DNA of 47,457 nucleotides, from contig JAEZJM010000024.1 in the NCBI GenBank assembly GCA_023415775.1, forward strand, positions 1 through 47,457. The letters run 5' to 3'. Below, one piece after another: positions 1 through 11,213 of the stretch. The DNA comes from Bacillota bacterium (GTDB lineage Bacteria > Bacillota > Negativicutes > Sporomusales > UBA7701). Positions within the stretch are counted from its first letter, which is position 1, and every line of letters begins with the position of its first letter. The translations under genes were made by a program, and so were the position numbers. A model generated the notes under the pieces. That model saw only the letters and a list, made by a program, of their open reading frames with translations, had not been told where the DNA came from and made no database searches.

Positions 1-804
1 CAGTTCATCTCCCAGGTCTACGGCCACACGAGCGACGTCGTCGTCGTGAGCGGCGGCGGGATCCGGCGGGGGACGCGGTACGTCGTGCGCGTGGTCAAGG
101 ACGGCGAGTCGCTCGCGCGCCAGACCGGCTTGCTCGACGGGCGCGGTCGGCCGGTGCGTGGTCTGCCCTCGCAGGTCGTCTCCGGGGGCGTCGGCGAGGC
201 CGAGGCGGCCTGGCGCGGGGCCTTCCTCGCGCACGGGTCGCTGACCGAGCCCGGACGTTCGGCCGCCCTCGAGGTGACGTGCCCGGGGCCCGAGGCAGCT
301 CTCGCGCTCGTCGGCGCGGCGCGCCGGCTCGGCATCCCCGCCAAGGCGCGCGAGGTGCGCGGCGTGGACCGCGTCGTCATCCGCGACGGTGACGGCATCG
401 GTGCGATGCTCACCCGGCTGGGCGCCCACGACGCGGTGCTGGTCTGGGAGGAGCGGCGGATGCGCCGCGAGGTGCGCGGGACCGCGAACCGGCTGGCGAA
501 CTTCGACGACGCGAACCTGCGTCGCTCGGCCCGTGCGGCCGTGGCCGCGGGCGCCCGGGTGGAGCGCGCCTTCGAGATCCTCGGCGACGACGTCCCCGAG
601 CACCTGCGCGAGGCCGGCCGCCTGCGGCTGGAGCACAAGCAGGCGTCGCTCGAGGAGCTGGGCCAGCTCGCCGACCCGCCCCTGACCAAGGACGCCGTCG
701 CAGGCCGGATCCGGCGCCTGCTCGCCACGGCGGACAAGCGCGCCGAGGAGCTCGGGATCCCGGACACCGAGGCGAGCCTGACCCCGGACATGCTCGACGT
801 CTGA
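1..804 (+). CDS. whiA: WhiA-like sporulation/cell-division regulator, 5'-truncated by window edge
   Basis: The frame is open from base 1, so the gene begins left of the window; 267 residues are visible. The C-terminal part is the diagnostic one: a segment with REVRGTANRLANFDDANLRRS followed by ASLEELGQLADPPLTKDAVAGR, matching the helix-turn-helix of WhiA proteins, which contain a LAGLIDADG-like N-terminal domain and a DNA-binding C-terminal domain. In actinomycetes whiA lies just upstream of the gap-pgk-tpi cluster, as here. Codons almost all end in G or C, markedly more so than pgk and later genes, so this stretch looks actinobacterial rather than Firmicute. WhiA in actinomycetes is a DNA-binding regulator of sporulation septation and division genes. 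The identity is firm; whether it belongs to the same genome as the rest of the window is doubtful. Confidence 0.85.
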   Translation, partial: QFISQVYGHTSDVVVVSGGGIRRGTRYVVRVVKDGESLARQTGLLDGRGRPVRGLPSQVVSGGVGEAEAAWRGAFLAHGSLTEPGRSAALEVTCPGPEAALALVGAARRLGIPAKAREVRGVDRVVIRDGDGIGAMLTRLGAHDAVLVWEERRMRREVRGTANRLANFDDANLRRSARAAVAAGARVERAFEILGDDVPEHLREAGRLRLEHKQASLEELGQLADPPLTKDAVAGRIRRLLATADKRAEELGIPDTEASLTPDMLDV

Positions 805-1044
805 GGCCTCCGGGGGGCAGGATCGGGGGCGTGCACGACGGCTCGCGCGCGCCTTTGTACCAGCCACCGAAACGGCCCTGCGCTGGCCAAACGTCCTGCT
901 GAACCGGGACCCGGCCTTGTGTAGCCTGGGGGCATCTGGGGACCGAGAACCGCGGTCCTGCCAGGCGCGCGTACAGCGGTGTACGCATCCGTTAGTGATC
1001 ACATCACGCGTGCCGGCGACACCGGCGCGCCCGAGGAGGGCATT

Positions 1045-2055
<1,011 letters not shown>

Positions 2056-2142
2056 CGGAAAATTAACCGGCTATTTCCTTTCGGAAAGGGCAATTTTCTG
2101 ATAGGATAAGGGTAAAACTAGGCTTACGTCTGCGCCTGAAGG

Positions 2143-2166
2143 CTCGGCGCAAGCCGAGTTTTCTTT
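2143..2166 (+). terminator. Hairpin plus T-run between gapA and pgk
   Basis: A perfect 6-bp stem (CTCGGC 2143-2148 / GCCGAG 2153-2158) with a GCAA tetraloop is followed by TTTTCTTTT. It lies ~90 bases after the gapA stop and ~50 bases before pgk. It could be an intrinsic terminator or partial attenuator separating gapA from the pgk-tpiA-gpmI-eno transcript, which would let gapA be expressed at a different level. Confidence 0.6.
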
Positions 2167-2216
2167 TGAGGCGCGTTTGCATCATCGAGCCTTAGGGGCT
2201 TTGTGGAGGTGTGTGA

Positions 2217-3398
2217 ATGAATAAGAAGACCATCCGCGATATCGACCTTGCCGGCAAGAAGGTGCTGGTACGGGTGGACTACAACGTCCCGATGGACGGC
2301 GGCAGCATTACCGACGATACCCGCATCAGGGCGACGCTGCCCACCCTGCGCCACCTGCTGGCGAAGGGCGCGGCCGTCATCCTCGCCAGCCATCTGGGCC
2401 GTCCGAAGGGCGGCCCCGCCGCCGAGTTCTCGCTTGCGCCGGTGGCGAAACGGCTGTCCGACCTGCTCGGTATTGAGGTGCTGTTCGCGGCCGACTGCGT
2501 CGGCACGGCGGCCGAAGGGCCGGCCAAAGCGCTGAAGCCCGGCCAGGTGCTGATGCTGGAGAATCTCCGCTTCCACAAGGAGGAGGAGAAGAACGATCAT
2601 GAGTTCGCCCGCCAGCTCGCATCGCTGGCTGATACATACGTAAACGACGCGTTCGGCGTCTCCCACCGGGCCCACGCTTCGGTGGAGGGGATAACCAAGT
2701 ATCTGCCTGCGGCGGCCGGTTTCCTGCTGGAGAAGGAGATCGACTTCCTCAGCCGGGCGGTGGGCAAGCCTCCCCACCCTTATGTCGCCATCATCGGCGG
2801 CGCGAAGGTGTCGGATAAGATCGGCGTGATCGCCAACCTGCTGACCAAGGTCGACACACTTATAATCGGCGGCGGCATGGCCAACACTTTCCTCGCCGCC
2901 CAGGGCTTTTCCACCGGCAAGTCGCTGGTGGAGGAAGACAAGATCGAACTGGCCGGCTCGCTCATCAAGGAAGCGGCCAAGCGGGGCGTTAAGCTGTTGC
3001 TGCCGGGCGACGTAACCGTTGCCGACCGCTTCGCCGCCGACGCGGCTGCCAAAACCGTGGCAGCCGACGCCATCCCCGCGGACTGGATGGCTCTCGATAT
3101 CGGCCCGGTGTCCGCGGCCGCTTTCGCGGCCGCGCTTGCCGGCGCCAAGCTGATCGTCTGGAACGGCCCGATGGGCGTGTTCGAGATGGATGCCTTCGCC
3201 AAGGGCACGGTTGCCGTGGCGGCGGCGGTGGCCACATCCGGCGCGGTGAGCGTCGTCGGCGGCGGCGACTCGGTGGCGGCGATCGAGAAGGCCGGTCTGC
3301 AGGATAAGATCAGCCATATCTCCACCGGCGGCGGCGCGTCGCTGGAATTTTTGGAAGGTAAGGTATTGCCCGGAGTCGCGGCACTCAGCGATAAGTAA
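2217..3398 (+). CDS. pgk: Phosphoglycerate kinase
   Basis: 393 residues, full family length. It transfers the acyl phosphate of 1,3-bisphosphoglycerate to ADP, the first ATP-forming step of glycolysis, in the cytosol. Family motifs are in order: VRVDYNVPMD (substrate-binding N-terminal signature, about residues 18-27), LASHLGRPKG (~55-64), MLENLRFHKEEE (~115), VNDAFGVSHRAHAS (~142), KVLAIIGGAKVS-type segment VAIIGGAKVSDK (~190), WNGPMGVFE (~315) and GGGDSVAA near the C-terminus. The start ATG 2217 follows GTGGAGGTG at good spacing. Third-position composition is GC-rich but clearly less extreme than whiA, so this gene belongs to the Firmicute-like part. It heads the tpiA-gpmI-eno run, although ~150 bases with a repeat separate it from tpiA. 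Confidence 0.97.
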   Translation: MNKKTIRDIDLAGKKVLVRVDYNVPMDGGSITDDTRIRATLPTLRHLLAKGAAVILASHLGRPKGGPAAEFSLAPVAKRLSDLLGIEVLFAADCVGTAAEGPAKALKPGQVLMLENLRFHKEEEKNDHEFARQLASLADTYVNDAFGVSHRAHASVEGITKYLPAAAGFLLEKEIDFLSRAVGKPPHPYVAIIGGAKVSDKIGVIANLLTKVDTLIIGGGMANTFLAAQGFSTGKSLVEEDKIELAGSLIKEAAKRGVKLLLPGDVTVADRFAADAAAKTVAADAIPADWMALDIGPVSAAAFAAALAGAKLIVWNGPMGVFEMDAFAKGTVAVAAAVATSGAVSVVGGGDSVAAIEKAGLQDKISHISTGGGASLEFLEGKVLPGVAALSDK

Positions 3399-3428
3399 TA
3401 ATGGTATGAGAACGGCCGTTCAGAACTG

Positions 3429-3518
3429 CCCAGATGCAAGGCGCACCGGAAGAGCGCGCTGCGACGCGTACTCGGATGTACGCTAGCAAGCGCTCTGAGG
3501 AGCAACGCCGCAGATGGG
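3429..3518 (+). repeat. Intergenic repeat, copy A (inverted partner at 7196-7342)
   Basis: Positions 3478-3518 are an exact 41-bp reverse complement of 7196-7236. A second shared block (3431-3449 versus about 7323-7341) ends the element. Copy A is about 90 bp and lacks a ~55-bp internal segment present in copy B. The 8-mer AACGGCCG occurs at 3411-3418 and again at 3527-3534, flanking the element like a possible target duplication. No coding potential is seen. Confidence 0.8.
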
Positions 3519-3549
3519 TGGTTATCAACGGCCGCCTGGAGGTACATAC

Positions 3550-4296
3550 ATGAGAAAACCGATAATCGCCGGCAACTGGAAGATGCATAAAACGATCTCG
3601 GAAACGGTTGCCTTGATTAAAGAATTGGCTCCGCTGACGGCAGGCGCGGCGGCCGAGGTTGTCGTCTGTCCGCCGTTCACGGCGCTGGCGGCGGCCAAGG
3701 CGGCGCTCGCCGGTACGGCGATTGTGCTGGGTGCCCAAGATATGTACTGGGAGAAGCAGGGCGCCTTCACCGGCGAGGTTTCGGCCCCGATGCTCAGGGA
3801 TGCCGGCTGCGACTATGTGATAATCGGCCATTCGGAGCGGCGCCAGTATTTCGCCGAGACGGACGAAACGGTGAATAAAAAACTCCACGCCGCCATTGCG
3901 GGCGGCCTGAGCCCGATCGTGTGCGTCGGCGAGACGCTGGCCGAACGGGAAGCGGGCGACACCGAGCGGGTGGTTGACCGGCAGGTCCGCCAGGGTCTGG
4001 CCGGGTTGACCGCCGTCCAGGCGGCCGCGCTGGTCGTCGCCTACGAGCCGGTGTGGGCCATCGGCACGGGCCGTACCGCCTCTTCCGAGGACGCCAACGC
4101 GGTGTGCGCCTTTATCCGGAAGCTGGCTGCCGGGCTGTTCGGCCAGGCGACGGCCGACGCGATGCGCATCCAGTACGGCGGCAGCGTCAAGGCCGACAAT
4201 ATCGCCGAACTGATGGGCAAGACCGATATCGACGGCGCTCTGGTGGGCGGCGCCAGCCTGGACGCGGCTTCCTTCGCCAAAATCGTCAAATATTGA
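3550..4296 (+). CDS. tpiA: Triosephosphate isomerase
   Basis: 248 residues, usual for bacterial TIM. It interconverts dihydroxyacetone phosphate and glyceraldehyde-3-phosphate. Visible catalytic elements: NWKMHK with the active-site lysine near residue 12, GHSERRQ carrying the catalytic histidine (~residue 97), AYEPVWAIGTG carrying the catalytic glutamate (~residue 168), the flexible loop 6 region, and phosphate-binding YGGSVKADN near the C-terminus. ATG 3550 is chosen because GGAGGT (3538-3543) lies just upstream and the protein then starts MRKPIIAGNWK as in relatives; an in-frame ATG at 3514 would add 12 non-homologous residues read out of the intergenic repeat. It sits directly upstream of gpmI with a 14-base gap. 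Confidence 0.97.
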   Translation: MRKPIIAGNWKMHKTISETVALIKELAPLTAGAAAEVVVCPPFTALAAAKAALAGTAIVLGAQDMYWEKQGAFTGEVSAPMLRDAGCDYVIIGHSERRQYFAETDETVNKKLHAAIAGGLSPIVCVGETLAEREAGDTERVVDRQVRQGLAGLTAVQAAALVVAYEPVWAIGTGRTASSEDANAVCAFIRKLAAGLFGQATADAMRIQYGGSVKADNIAELMGKTDIDGALVGGASLDAASFAKIVKY

Positions 4297-4310
4297 AACG
4301 AGTTGATATT

Positions 4311-5855
4311 GTGAGCAAACTCGCTACACCAATAGCACTGGTTATTCTCGACGGGTGGGGGGTCGGCGACGCGTGCGACGCCAGCAACGCCATCGCCCGC
4401 GGCGATACCCCCCACCTGACCCTCCTTGCCGAAATATACCCCAACACCGTGCTGGCCTGCGCCGGCGAGGCGGTCGGCCTGCCGGACGGGCAGATGGGCA
4501 ACTCCGAGGTCGGCCATCTCAACATCGGCGCCGGGCGCGTCGTCTACCAGGAGCTGACCCGCATCTCGAAAGCCATCCGCGACGGCGACTTTTTCGCCAA
4601 CCCGGTGCTGGGCGAGGTGATCGCGGCGGTTAAGAGGGACGGTTCCGCCCTCCACCTGATGGGCCTGGTGTCGGACGGCGGCGTCCACAGCCATATAGAG
4701 CACATTTACGGGCTGCTGGCGATGGCCAAGCGCGGCGGCCTGTCGAAGGTTTACATCCACGCTTATCTCGACGGGCGCGACGTGCCGCCGTCAAGCGCCC
4801 GCCAGTTCATCGACGCCCTCGAGGCCAAGGCGGCCGAGCTGGGCGTCGGCCGCGTCGCCACCGTTTCCGGCCGCTACTTTGCCATGGACCGCGACAAGCG
4901 CTGGGACAGGGTCGAGAAGGCTTACGCCGCCCTTGTGCGCGGCGAGGGGGAGCGCGCCCCCACCGCTATGGCGGCGGTGGAGCAGGCCTACGCGCGCGGC
5001 GAGACGGACGAGTTCGTTCTGCCGACGGTCGTTGGGAGCTGCGGCGAATGCGGCATCAAGGCAGGCGACGGCGTAATCTTCTTCAATTTCCGCCCCGACC
5101 GGGCCCGCCAGCTAACCCGTGTGTTCACCGACAAGGATTTCGCGGCCTTTCCGCGCGACTATATGCCGCTCCATTTTGCCACTTTCACCCAGTACGACGA
5201 GACGCTGCCGGTGCCGGTAGCCTTTCCGCCCCAGTACATAAGGAACACGCTTGGCGAGGTTTTTAGCGCCGCCGGGTTCACACAGCTGCGCATCGCCGAG
5301 ACCGAGAAATACGCTCACGTCACCTACTTTTTCAACGGCGGCGAGGAGAAGCCGCTGCCCGGCGAGGACCGGGCGCTCATCCCGTCGCCTAAGGTGGCGA
5401 CTTACGATCTCAAGCCGGAAATGAGCGCCGTGGAGGTCGCCGACCGGGTAGTGGCGGAGATCAACTCCGGCAAGTACGACCTCATCGTGGTGAATTTCGC
5501 CAACGGCGACATGGTCGGCCATACCGGCGATCTGGACGCCGCCATCAAGGCGGTGGGGGTCGTCGACAAATGCGTCGGCCGGGTGACGGAGGCCATTCGC
5601 GACCGCGGCGGCGTCGTCTGCATTACCGCCGACCACGGCAACGCCGACTGCATGGTCGACGCCTGCAGCGGCGAGGCTCTGACCGCCCATACGCTAAACC
5701 CCGTGCCCTTCATCCTCGTTTCCGAGAAGCACCGCCAGGCCAAGCTCCGCGCCGGCATCCTCGCCGACATCGCCCCGACAATCCTCGACCTGGCCTCGCT
5801 CAACGCGCCGGCGGAGATGACCGGCAGTTCGCTTATCATTAAGGAGGGAAAATAA
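4311..5855 (+). CDS. gpmI: 2,3-bisphosphoglycerate-independent phosphoglycerate mutase
   Basis: 514 residues, the normal length for the cofactor-independent enzyme, an alkaline-phosphatase-superfamily Mn-dependent protein that interconverts 3- and 2-phosphoglycerate. Visible motifs: VILDGWG at the N-terminus (metal ligand Asp), MGNSEVGHLNIGAGRVVYQ with the phosphorylated serine around residue 62, SDGGVHSH (~residue 121), YLDGRDVPP, FNFRPDRARQLTR, NFANGDMVGHTG (~residue 400) and ITADHGNAD (~residue 443). The start is GTG 4311, giving VSKLATPIALVILDGWG. No convincing Shine-Dalgarno site precedes it, so translation probably depends on ribosomes finishing tpiA 14 bases upstream. The stop overlaps the eno start by one base (TAATG), consistent with one operon. 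Confidence 0.96.
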   Translation: MSKLATPIALVILDGWGVGDACDASNAIARGDTPHLTLLAEIYPNTVLACAGEAVGLPDGQMGNSEVGHLNIGAGRVVYQELTRISKAIRDGDFFANPVLGEVIAAVKRDGSALHLMGLVSDGGVHSHIEHIYGLLAMAKRGGLSKVYIHAYLDGRDVPPSSARQFIDALEAKAAELGVGRVATVSGRYFAMDRDKRWDRVEKAYAALVRGEGERAPTAMAAVEQAYARGETDEFVLPTVVGSCGECGIKAGDGVIFFNFRPDRARQLTRVFTDKDFAAFPRDYMPLHFATFTQYDETLPVPVAFPPQYIRNTLGEVFSAAGFTQLRIAETEKYAHVTYFFNGGEEKPLPGEDRALIPSPKVATYDLKPEMSAVEVADRVVAEINSGKYDLIVVNFANGDMVGHTGDLDAAIKAVGVVDKCVGRVTEAIRDRGGVVCITADHGNADCMVDACSGEALTAHTLNPVPFILVSEKHRQAKLRAGILADIAPTILDLASLNAPAEMTGSSLIIKEGK

Positions 5856-7141
5856 TGACAACAATCACCGACGTATTCGCCCGCGAGATTATGGATTCTC
5901 GCGGCAACCCCACCGTGGAGGTGGACGTTGTGCTGGAGGACGGCTCGCTGGGCCGCGCCGCGGTGCCTTCGGGGGCTTCTACGGGCGCGTACGAGGCGGT
6001 CGAACTGCGCGACGGCGACAAGGACCGCTACCAGGGTAAGGGCGTCCTGCAGGCGGTGGAGAATGTCAACGACATTATTGCCAACGAGATCATCGGTCTC
6101 GACGCCCTCGACCAGAACGACATCGACGCCATTATGCTGAAACTCGACGGTACCCCAAACAAGGCCAGGCTGGGCGCCAACGCCATCCTCGGCGTGTCGA
6201 TGGCGGTCGCCAAGGCGGCGGCGGTTTCTTTAGGGATGCCGCTCTACAAGTACCTCGGCGGCATCAACGCCAAGGAGCTTCCCGTGCCGATGATGAACAT
6301 CATGAACGGCGGCAAGCACGCCGACAACAATGTCGACATCCAGGAGTTCATGGTCATGCCGGTCGGCGCCGTCTCCTGGGCTGAGGCGCTCAGGATGTGC
6401 GCCGAGATCTACCATACTCTGAAGAAGGTCCTCAAGGACAAGGGCCTGGCGACGGCCATCGGCGACGAAGGCGGCTTCGCCCCCAACCTGGCGTCCAACG
6501 AGGAAGCCCTCAAGGTCATCGTGGCCGCGATCGAGAAAGCCGGCTACAAGCCCGGCGAGCAGGTGGCGCTGGCGCTCGACGTCGCCGCGACCGAGCTTTT
6601 CGAAAATGGCAAGTACAACCTGGCTGGTGAAGGGATCGTCAAGACGCCGGCCGAGATGGTCGCCTATTACGAGGACCTGGTCGCCAAGTACCCGATCATC
6701 TCGATCGAGGACGGCATGAGCGAGGACGACTGGGACGGCTGGAAGCTGCTGACCGACAAGCTCGGCGGCAAGATTCAGCTGGTCGGCGACGACCTGTTCG
6801 TCACCAACACCGAGCGTTTGGGGCGCGGCATCAAATCGCACACCGCCAACTCCATTCTCATTAAGGTCAACCAGATCGGTACGCTTACCGAGACATTCGA
6901 CACCATCGAGATGGCCAAGCGGGCCGGCTACACCTGCGTCATTTCCCACCGCTCGGGCGAGACTGAGGACGCGACCATCGCCGACATCGCCGTAGCCGTC
7001 AACGCCGGCCAGATAAAGACCGGCGCTCCGGCCCGCACCGACCGGGTGGCCAAGTACAACCAGCTGCTGCGCATCGAGGAAGAGCTGGGCGAGGCTGCCT
7101 GCTTCAGGGGCAACGACGTGTTCTACAACCGCAGGAAGTAA
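5855..7141 (+). CDS. eno: Enolase (phosphopyruvate hydratase)
   Basis: 428 residues, full length. It dehydrates 2-phosphoglycerate to phosphoenolpyruvate using two Mg ions. Seen in order: REIMDSRGNPTVEVDV, PSGASTGAYEAVELRDGD (loop closing on substrate), GANAILGVSMAVAKAAA, PVPMMNIMNGGKHADNN, GDEGGFAPNL (catalytic Glu region, ~residue 205), ALDVAATELF, SIEDGMSEDDWDGW (metal ligand), GDDLFVTN, LIKVNQIGTLTET with the catalytic lysine (~residue 340) and SHRSGETEDATIAD. The start ATG overlaps the gpmI stop, and AAGGAGGG lies just upstream at 5841-5848. It is the last gene of the glycolytic operon and is followed at once by a strong terminator. Confidence 0.98.
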   Translation: MTTITDVFAREIMDSRGNPTVEVDVVLEDGSLGRAAVPSGASTGAYEAVELRDGDKDRYQGKGVLQAVENVNDIIANEIIGLDALDQNDIDAIMLKLDGTPNKARLGANAILGVSMAVAKAAAVSLGMPLYKYLGGINAKELPVPMMNIMNGGKHADNNVDIQEFMVMPVGAVSWAEALRMCAEIYHTLKKVLKDKGLATAIGDEGGFAPNLASNEEALKVIVAAIEKAGYKPGEQVALALDVAATELFENGKYNLAGEGIVKTPAEMVAYYEDLVAKYPIISIEDGMSEDDWDGWKLLTDKLGGKIQLVGDDLFVTNTERLGRGIKSHTANSILIKVNQIGTLTETFDTIEMAKRAGYTCVISHRSGETEDATIADIAVAVNAGQIKTGAPARTDRVAKYNQLLRIEEELGEAACFRGNDVFYNRRK

Positions 7142-7154
7142 GCGAAAAGCGGGA

Positions 7155-7180
7155 AGCCCCGGCGTGCGCCGGGGCTTTTC
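7155..7180 (+). terminator. Intrinsic terminator after eno
   Basis: An 8-bp GC stem (GCCCCGGC 7156-7163 / GCCGGGGC 7168-7175) with loop GTGC is followed by TTTTC, 15 bases after the eno stop. It ends the glycolytic operon. Confidence 0.9.
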
Positions 7181-7195
7181 GGTTGCCGATAAAAC

Positions 7196-7342
7196 CCCAT
7201 CTGCGGCGTTGCTCCTCAGAGCGCTTGCTAGCGTACGCAACCAAGTACGCGTCGCGGCGCGCTCGCACGCTTTCGGGTATAAGCGATCACATCAACGCTA
7301 AAGCGTTGTGTGTCTGCTTATCCGGTGCGCCTTGCATCTGGG
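7196..7342 (-). repeat. Intergenic repeat, copy B (inverted relative to copy A at 3429-3518)
   Basis: Shares an exact 41-bp core (7196-7236) with the reverse complement of 3478-3518, and a second block at about 7323-7341. Between them it carries an extra ~55 bp including the small palindrome AACGCTAAAGCGTT. Copy B is flanked by a perfect 9-bp inverted repeat, GGTTGCCGA at 7181-7189 and TCGGCAACC at 7349-7357. It is probably a short non-autonomous or REP-like genomic repeat; no protein is encoded. Confidence 0.8.
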
Positions 7343-7498
7343 GCTTTCTCGGCAACCTCGGATTTGTCGGCAATAACGAATAACCCCATAACCAAGTCTT
7401 TTCTTTTATTTCTTTCGGGCTGGCAGGGAAAGAATGTCCACGGGAGGAATTATACATTATATTTTTATCGGATTTACGGTGGAGGGGGAAAAATAGGT

Positions 7499-8428
7499 AT
7501 GCAAAAATGTTGCAGCACGATTCTCGACGCGGTGGGCAAAACGCCGCTTGTTTATCTGGGACGGATTTCGCCGGCTGGCGGGGCGAAAATTTATGCCAAG
7601 GTGGAATGCGTCAACCCCGGCGGCAGCATCAAGACCCGCACCGCCCTCGGCATGATCGAGGCGGCCGAGCAGGCCGGCCGGCTCAAGCCCGACTCGGTCA
7701 TCGTCGAGGTGACGAGCGGCAACCAGGGGATCGCCATGGCGATGATCGGCGCCGTCAAGGGCTACAAGGTCCGGATCGTCATGCCTGAAAACATGAGCGT
7801 GGAAAGGCAGAAGCTCATCAAGGCCTATGGGGCGGAGATAATCCTCACCCCGGCCGGCGCAAGCATCACCGAGGCCATCGAAAGCGCGCTGGCCGTGGCC
7901 GACGAAATGGCCGCCAAAGACAGCCGCGTCTTCCTGCCCCGCCAGTTCGAAAACGTTAACAACCCCGATATCCACCGCCGCACAACCGGGCAGGAGATCC
8001 TCGCCCAGATGACGGGCCCGGTGGACGCGTTCGTGGCCGGCTTCGGCACCGGCGGCACCATCACCGGCATCGGCGAAGTTCTCAAGAAGGCCAATCCGGG
8101 CGTCAGGATCATCGCCGCCGAGCCGGATAACGCCGCCATCCTGGCCGGCAAGCCGATCGGCCATCATATCCAGCAGGGCATCGGCGACGGCGTCATCCCG
8201 CCCATATTGAACCGCGACATCATCGACGACCTCGTGCTGGTCAGCGACGACGAGGCCTGCGAGGCCGCCCGCCGCCTCGCCCGCGAGGAAGGCATCCTGT
8301 GCGGCGTTTCCAGCGGCACCAACGCCTGCGCCGCCATCAAGATCGCCCGGAAACTCGGCCCCGACAAGAGCGTGGTGACGGTGCTGCCTGATACGGGGGA
8401 ACGATACCTGAGCACTTGCCTGTTCTGA
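7499..8428 (+). CDS. cysK: Cysteine synthase-like PLP enzyme (O-acetylserine sulfhydrylase family)
   Basis: 309 residues, normal for CysK. The family makes cysteine from O-acetylserine and sulfide using pyridoxal phosphate. Seen: N-terminal DAVGKTPLVYLGRI, the PLP-lysine segment NPGGSIKTRTALGMI (~residue 43), substrate loop TSGNQGIAMAMIG (~residue 74), MPENMSVERQKLIKAYGAE, phosphate-binding GFGTGGTITGIGEVL (~residue 178), GVSSGTNACAAIK and C-terminal DTGERYLSTCLF. Two positions differ from the commonest CysK wording as I recall it: K-T-R where K-D-R is usual after the PLP lysine, and TSGNQG where TSGNTG is usual. It may be a lineage variant, or have a shifted substrate preference within the family. 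ATG 7499 is chosen for the GGTGGAGGGGG site just upstream; it stands alone between two terminators. Confidence 0.88.
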   Translation: MQKCCSTILDAVGKTPLVYLGRISPAGGAKIYAKVECVNPGGSIKTRTALGMIEAAEQAGRLKPDSVIVEVTSGNQGIAMAMIGAVKGYKVRIVMPENMSVERQKLIKAYGAEIILTPAGASITEAIESALAVADEMAAKDSRVFLPRQFENVNNPDIHRRTTGQEILAQMTGPVDAFVAGFGTGGTITGIGEVLKKANPGVRIIAAEPDNAAILAGKPIGHHIQQGIGDGVIPPILNRDIIDDLVLVSDDEACEAARRLAREEGILCGVSSGTNACAAIKIARKLGPDKSVVTVLPDTGERYLSTCLF

Positions 8429-8451
8429 TTGTTATAAAGCACGCCTGGAAG

Positions 8452-8475
8452 AAGAGGGCCTCCGCCCTCTTTTTC
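8452..8475 (+). terminator. Intrinsic terminator after cysK
   Basis: A 7-bp stem (AGAGGGC 8453-8459 / GCCCTCT 8464-8470) with loop CTCC is followed by TTTTTC, 24 bases after the cysK stop. Confidence 0.88.
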
Positions 8476-8558
8476 TCAATTTGCCAATTAATACAGCACT
8501 TTTGCCAATAGATGTATATTATTTATTATTAATTCCGAAAATAACTAGTAAAAGCCGA

Positions 8559-8587
8559 TTGTCAAGCTATTGGCGATTTGGTAAAAT
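8559..8587 (+). promoter_or_regulatory. Sigma-A-type promoter for secG
   Basis: -35 TTGTCA (8559-8564) and -10 TAAAAT (8582-8587) are separated by exactly 17 bases, in an AT-rich gap that opens right after the cysK terminator. The expected transcription start is ~25 bases before the secG GTG. Confidence 0.72.
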
Positions 8588-8621
8588 AAAATGGTATAAA
8601 CGGGTAGGGGGTTTTTAGCAA

Positions 8622-8852
8622 GTGTACACTGCGTTGATGATTCTCGATGGTATTCTTTCGATTGCGATAATCGCCGTTGTCGTGATGCAGTCCAGCAAGA
8701 GCGCCGGCATGTCCGGAGCGATCGCCGGCGGTGCCGAGACGATTTTCGGAGGCAAGAGAAAAGGCCTGGACGAAATTTTATCCAAGGCCACCATGGTACT
8801 CGGACTCCTGTTCGGCGTCGTCACCCTGGCCCTGGCCAAGATGACTATGTAG
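8622..8852 (+). CDS. secG: Protein translocase subunit SecG
   Basis: 76 residues, typical length. SecG is the small non-essential subunit of the SecYEG channel in the inner membrane. Two hydrophobic helices are visible, residues ~2-22 (LMILDGILSIAIIAVVVMQSS) and ~50-72, with the conserved stretch QSSKSAGMSGAIAGGAETIFGGKRKGLDE between them. The GTG start follows TAGGGGG at about 10 bases. In Firmicutes secG commonly lies downstream of eno and upstream of rnr and smpB; here that order is kept but several membrane-transport genes have been inserted between secG and rnr. Confidence 0.93.
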   Translation: MYTALMILDGILSIAIIAVVVMQSSKSAGMSGAIAGGAETIFGGKRKGLDEILSKATMVLGLLFGVVTLALAKMTM

Positions 8853-8952
8853 TTTAAAGCGGGTTGTTCTGCCCCGGATAACTGGTTATGCGGAAATCCC
8901 GGGAAATGTAACTCATTTCCCGTAATTTATTGCCTGTAGGAGGAGTGGTAGT

Positions 8953-10965
<2,013 letters not shown>

Positions 10966-10981
10966 CCGCTGGTCATCTTCG

Positions 10982-11022
10982 AGGGCCGCGGCCGGAGCAA
11001 TTCCGGCGGCGGCCCTTTGTTG
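10982..11022 (+). terminator. Intrinsic terminator after the first pyrophosphatase gene
   Basis: A long 14-bp stem with one mismatch (GGGCCGCGGCCGGA 10983-10996 / TCCGGCGGCGGCCC about 11002-11015) is followed by TTTGTTGTTG, starting 17 bases after the stop codon. Confidence 0.82.
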
Positions 11023-11080
11023 TTGTAATGTAGTTGCATATATTATAAAAATAGTGAAAATATTGGAAGGAATTACCATA

Positions 11081-11200
11081 ATGTGTGGCGAATATAGTCT
11101 GCGTAATATTTGCTTCTTTGTTTTACGCATTATCATTGGGAAAGGGGTGACCGCGATAAACAGCGGCCGGTATATTCCGCGTCAAATGGAAACTGTGTAA
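11081..11200 (+). CDS. Possible 39-aa leader peptide upstream of the alanine symporter gene
   Basis: ATG 11081 is preceded by GGAAGGA at about 8 bases and opens a 39-codon frame, MCGEYSLRNICFFVLRIIIG followed by a polar tail. Its TAA (11198-11200) abuts the AAGGAGGG ribosome site of the next gene, only 13 bases before that start. This geometry suggests translational coupling or a leader peptide. There is no homology I recognise, and no run of regulatory codons such as repeated Ala or Gly. A short spurious frame in a promoter/leader region is the main alternative. Confidence 0.35.
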   Translation: MCGEYSLRNICFFVLRIIIGKGVTAINSGRYIPRQMETV

Positions 11201-11213
11201 GGAGGGTATGCCA

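Noticed and set aside
2124..3317. 397-codon antisense frame opposite pgk
   Set aside because: Shadow of pgk; composition biased, no start signal and no recognisable domain.
11029..11213. Glycine riboswitch upstream of the alanine symporter
   Set aside because: This is a known location for such switches in Firmicutes, but the paired GGAGAG-type aptamer motifs are not present; only the small frame was found.
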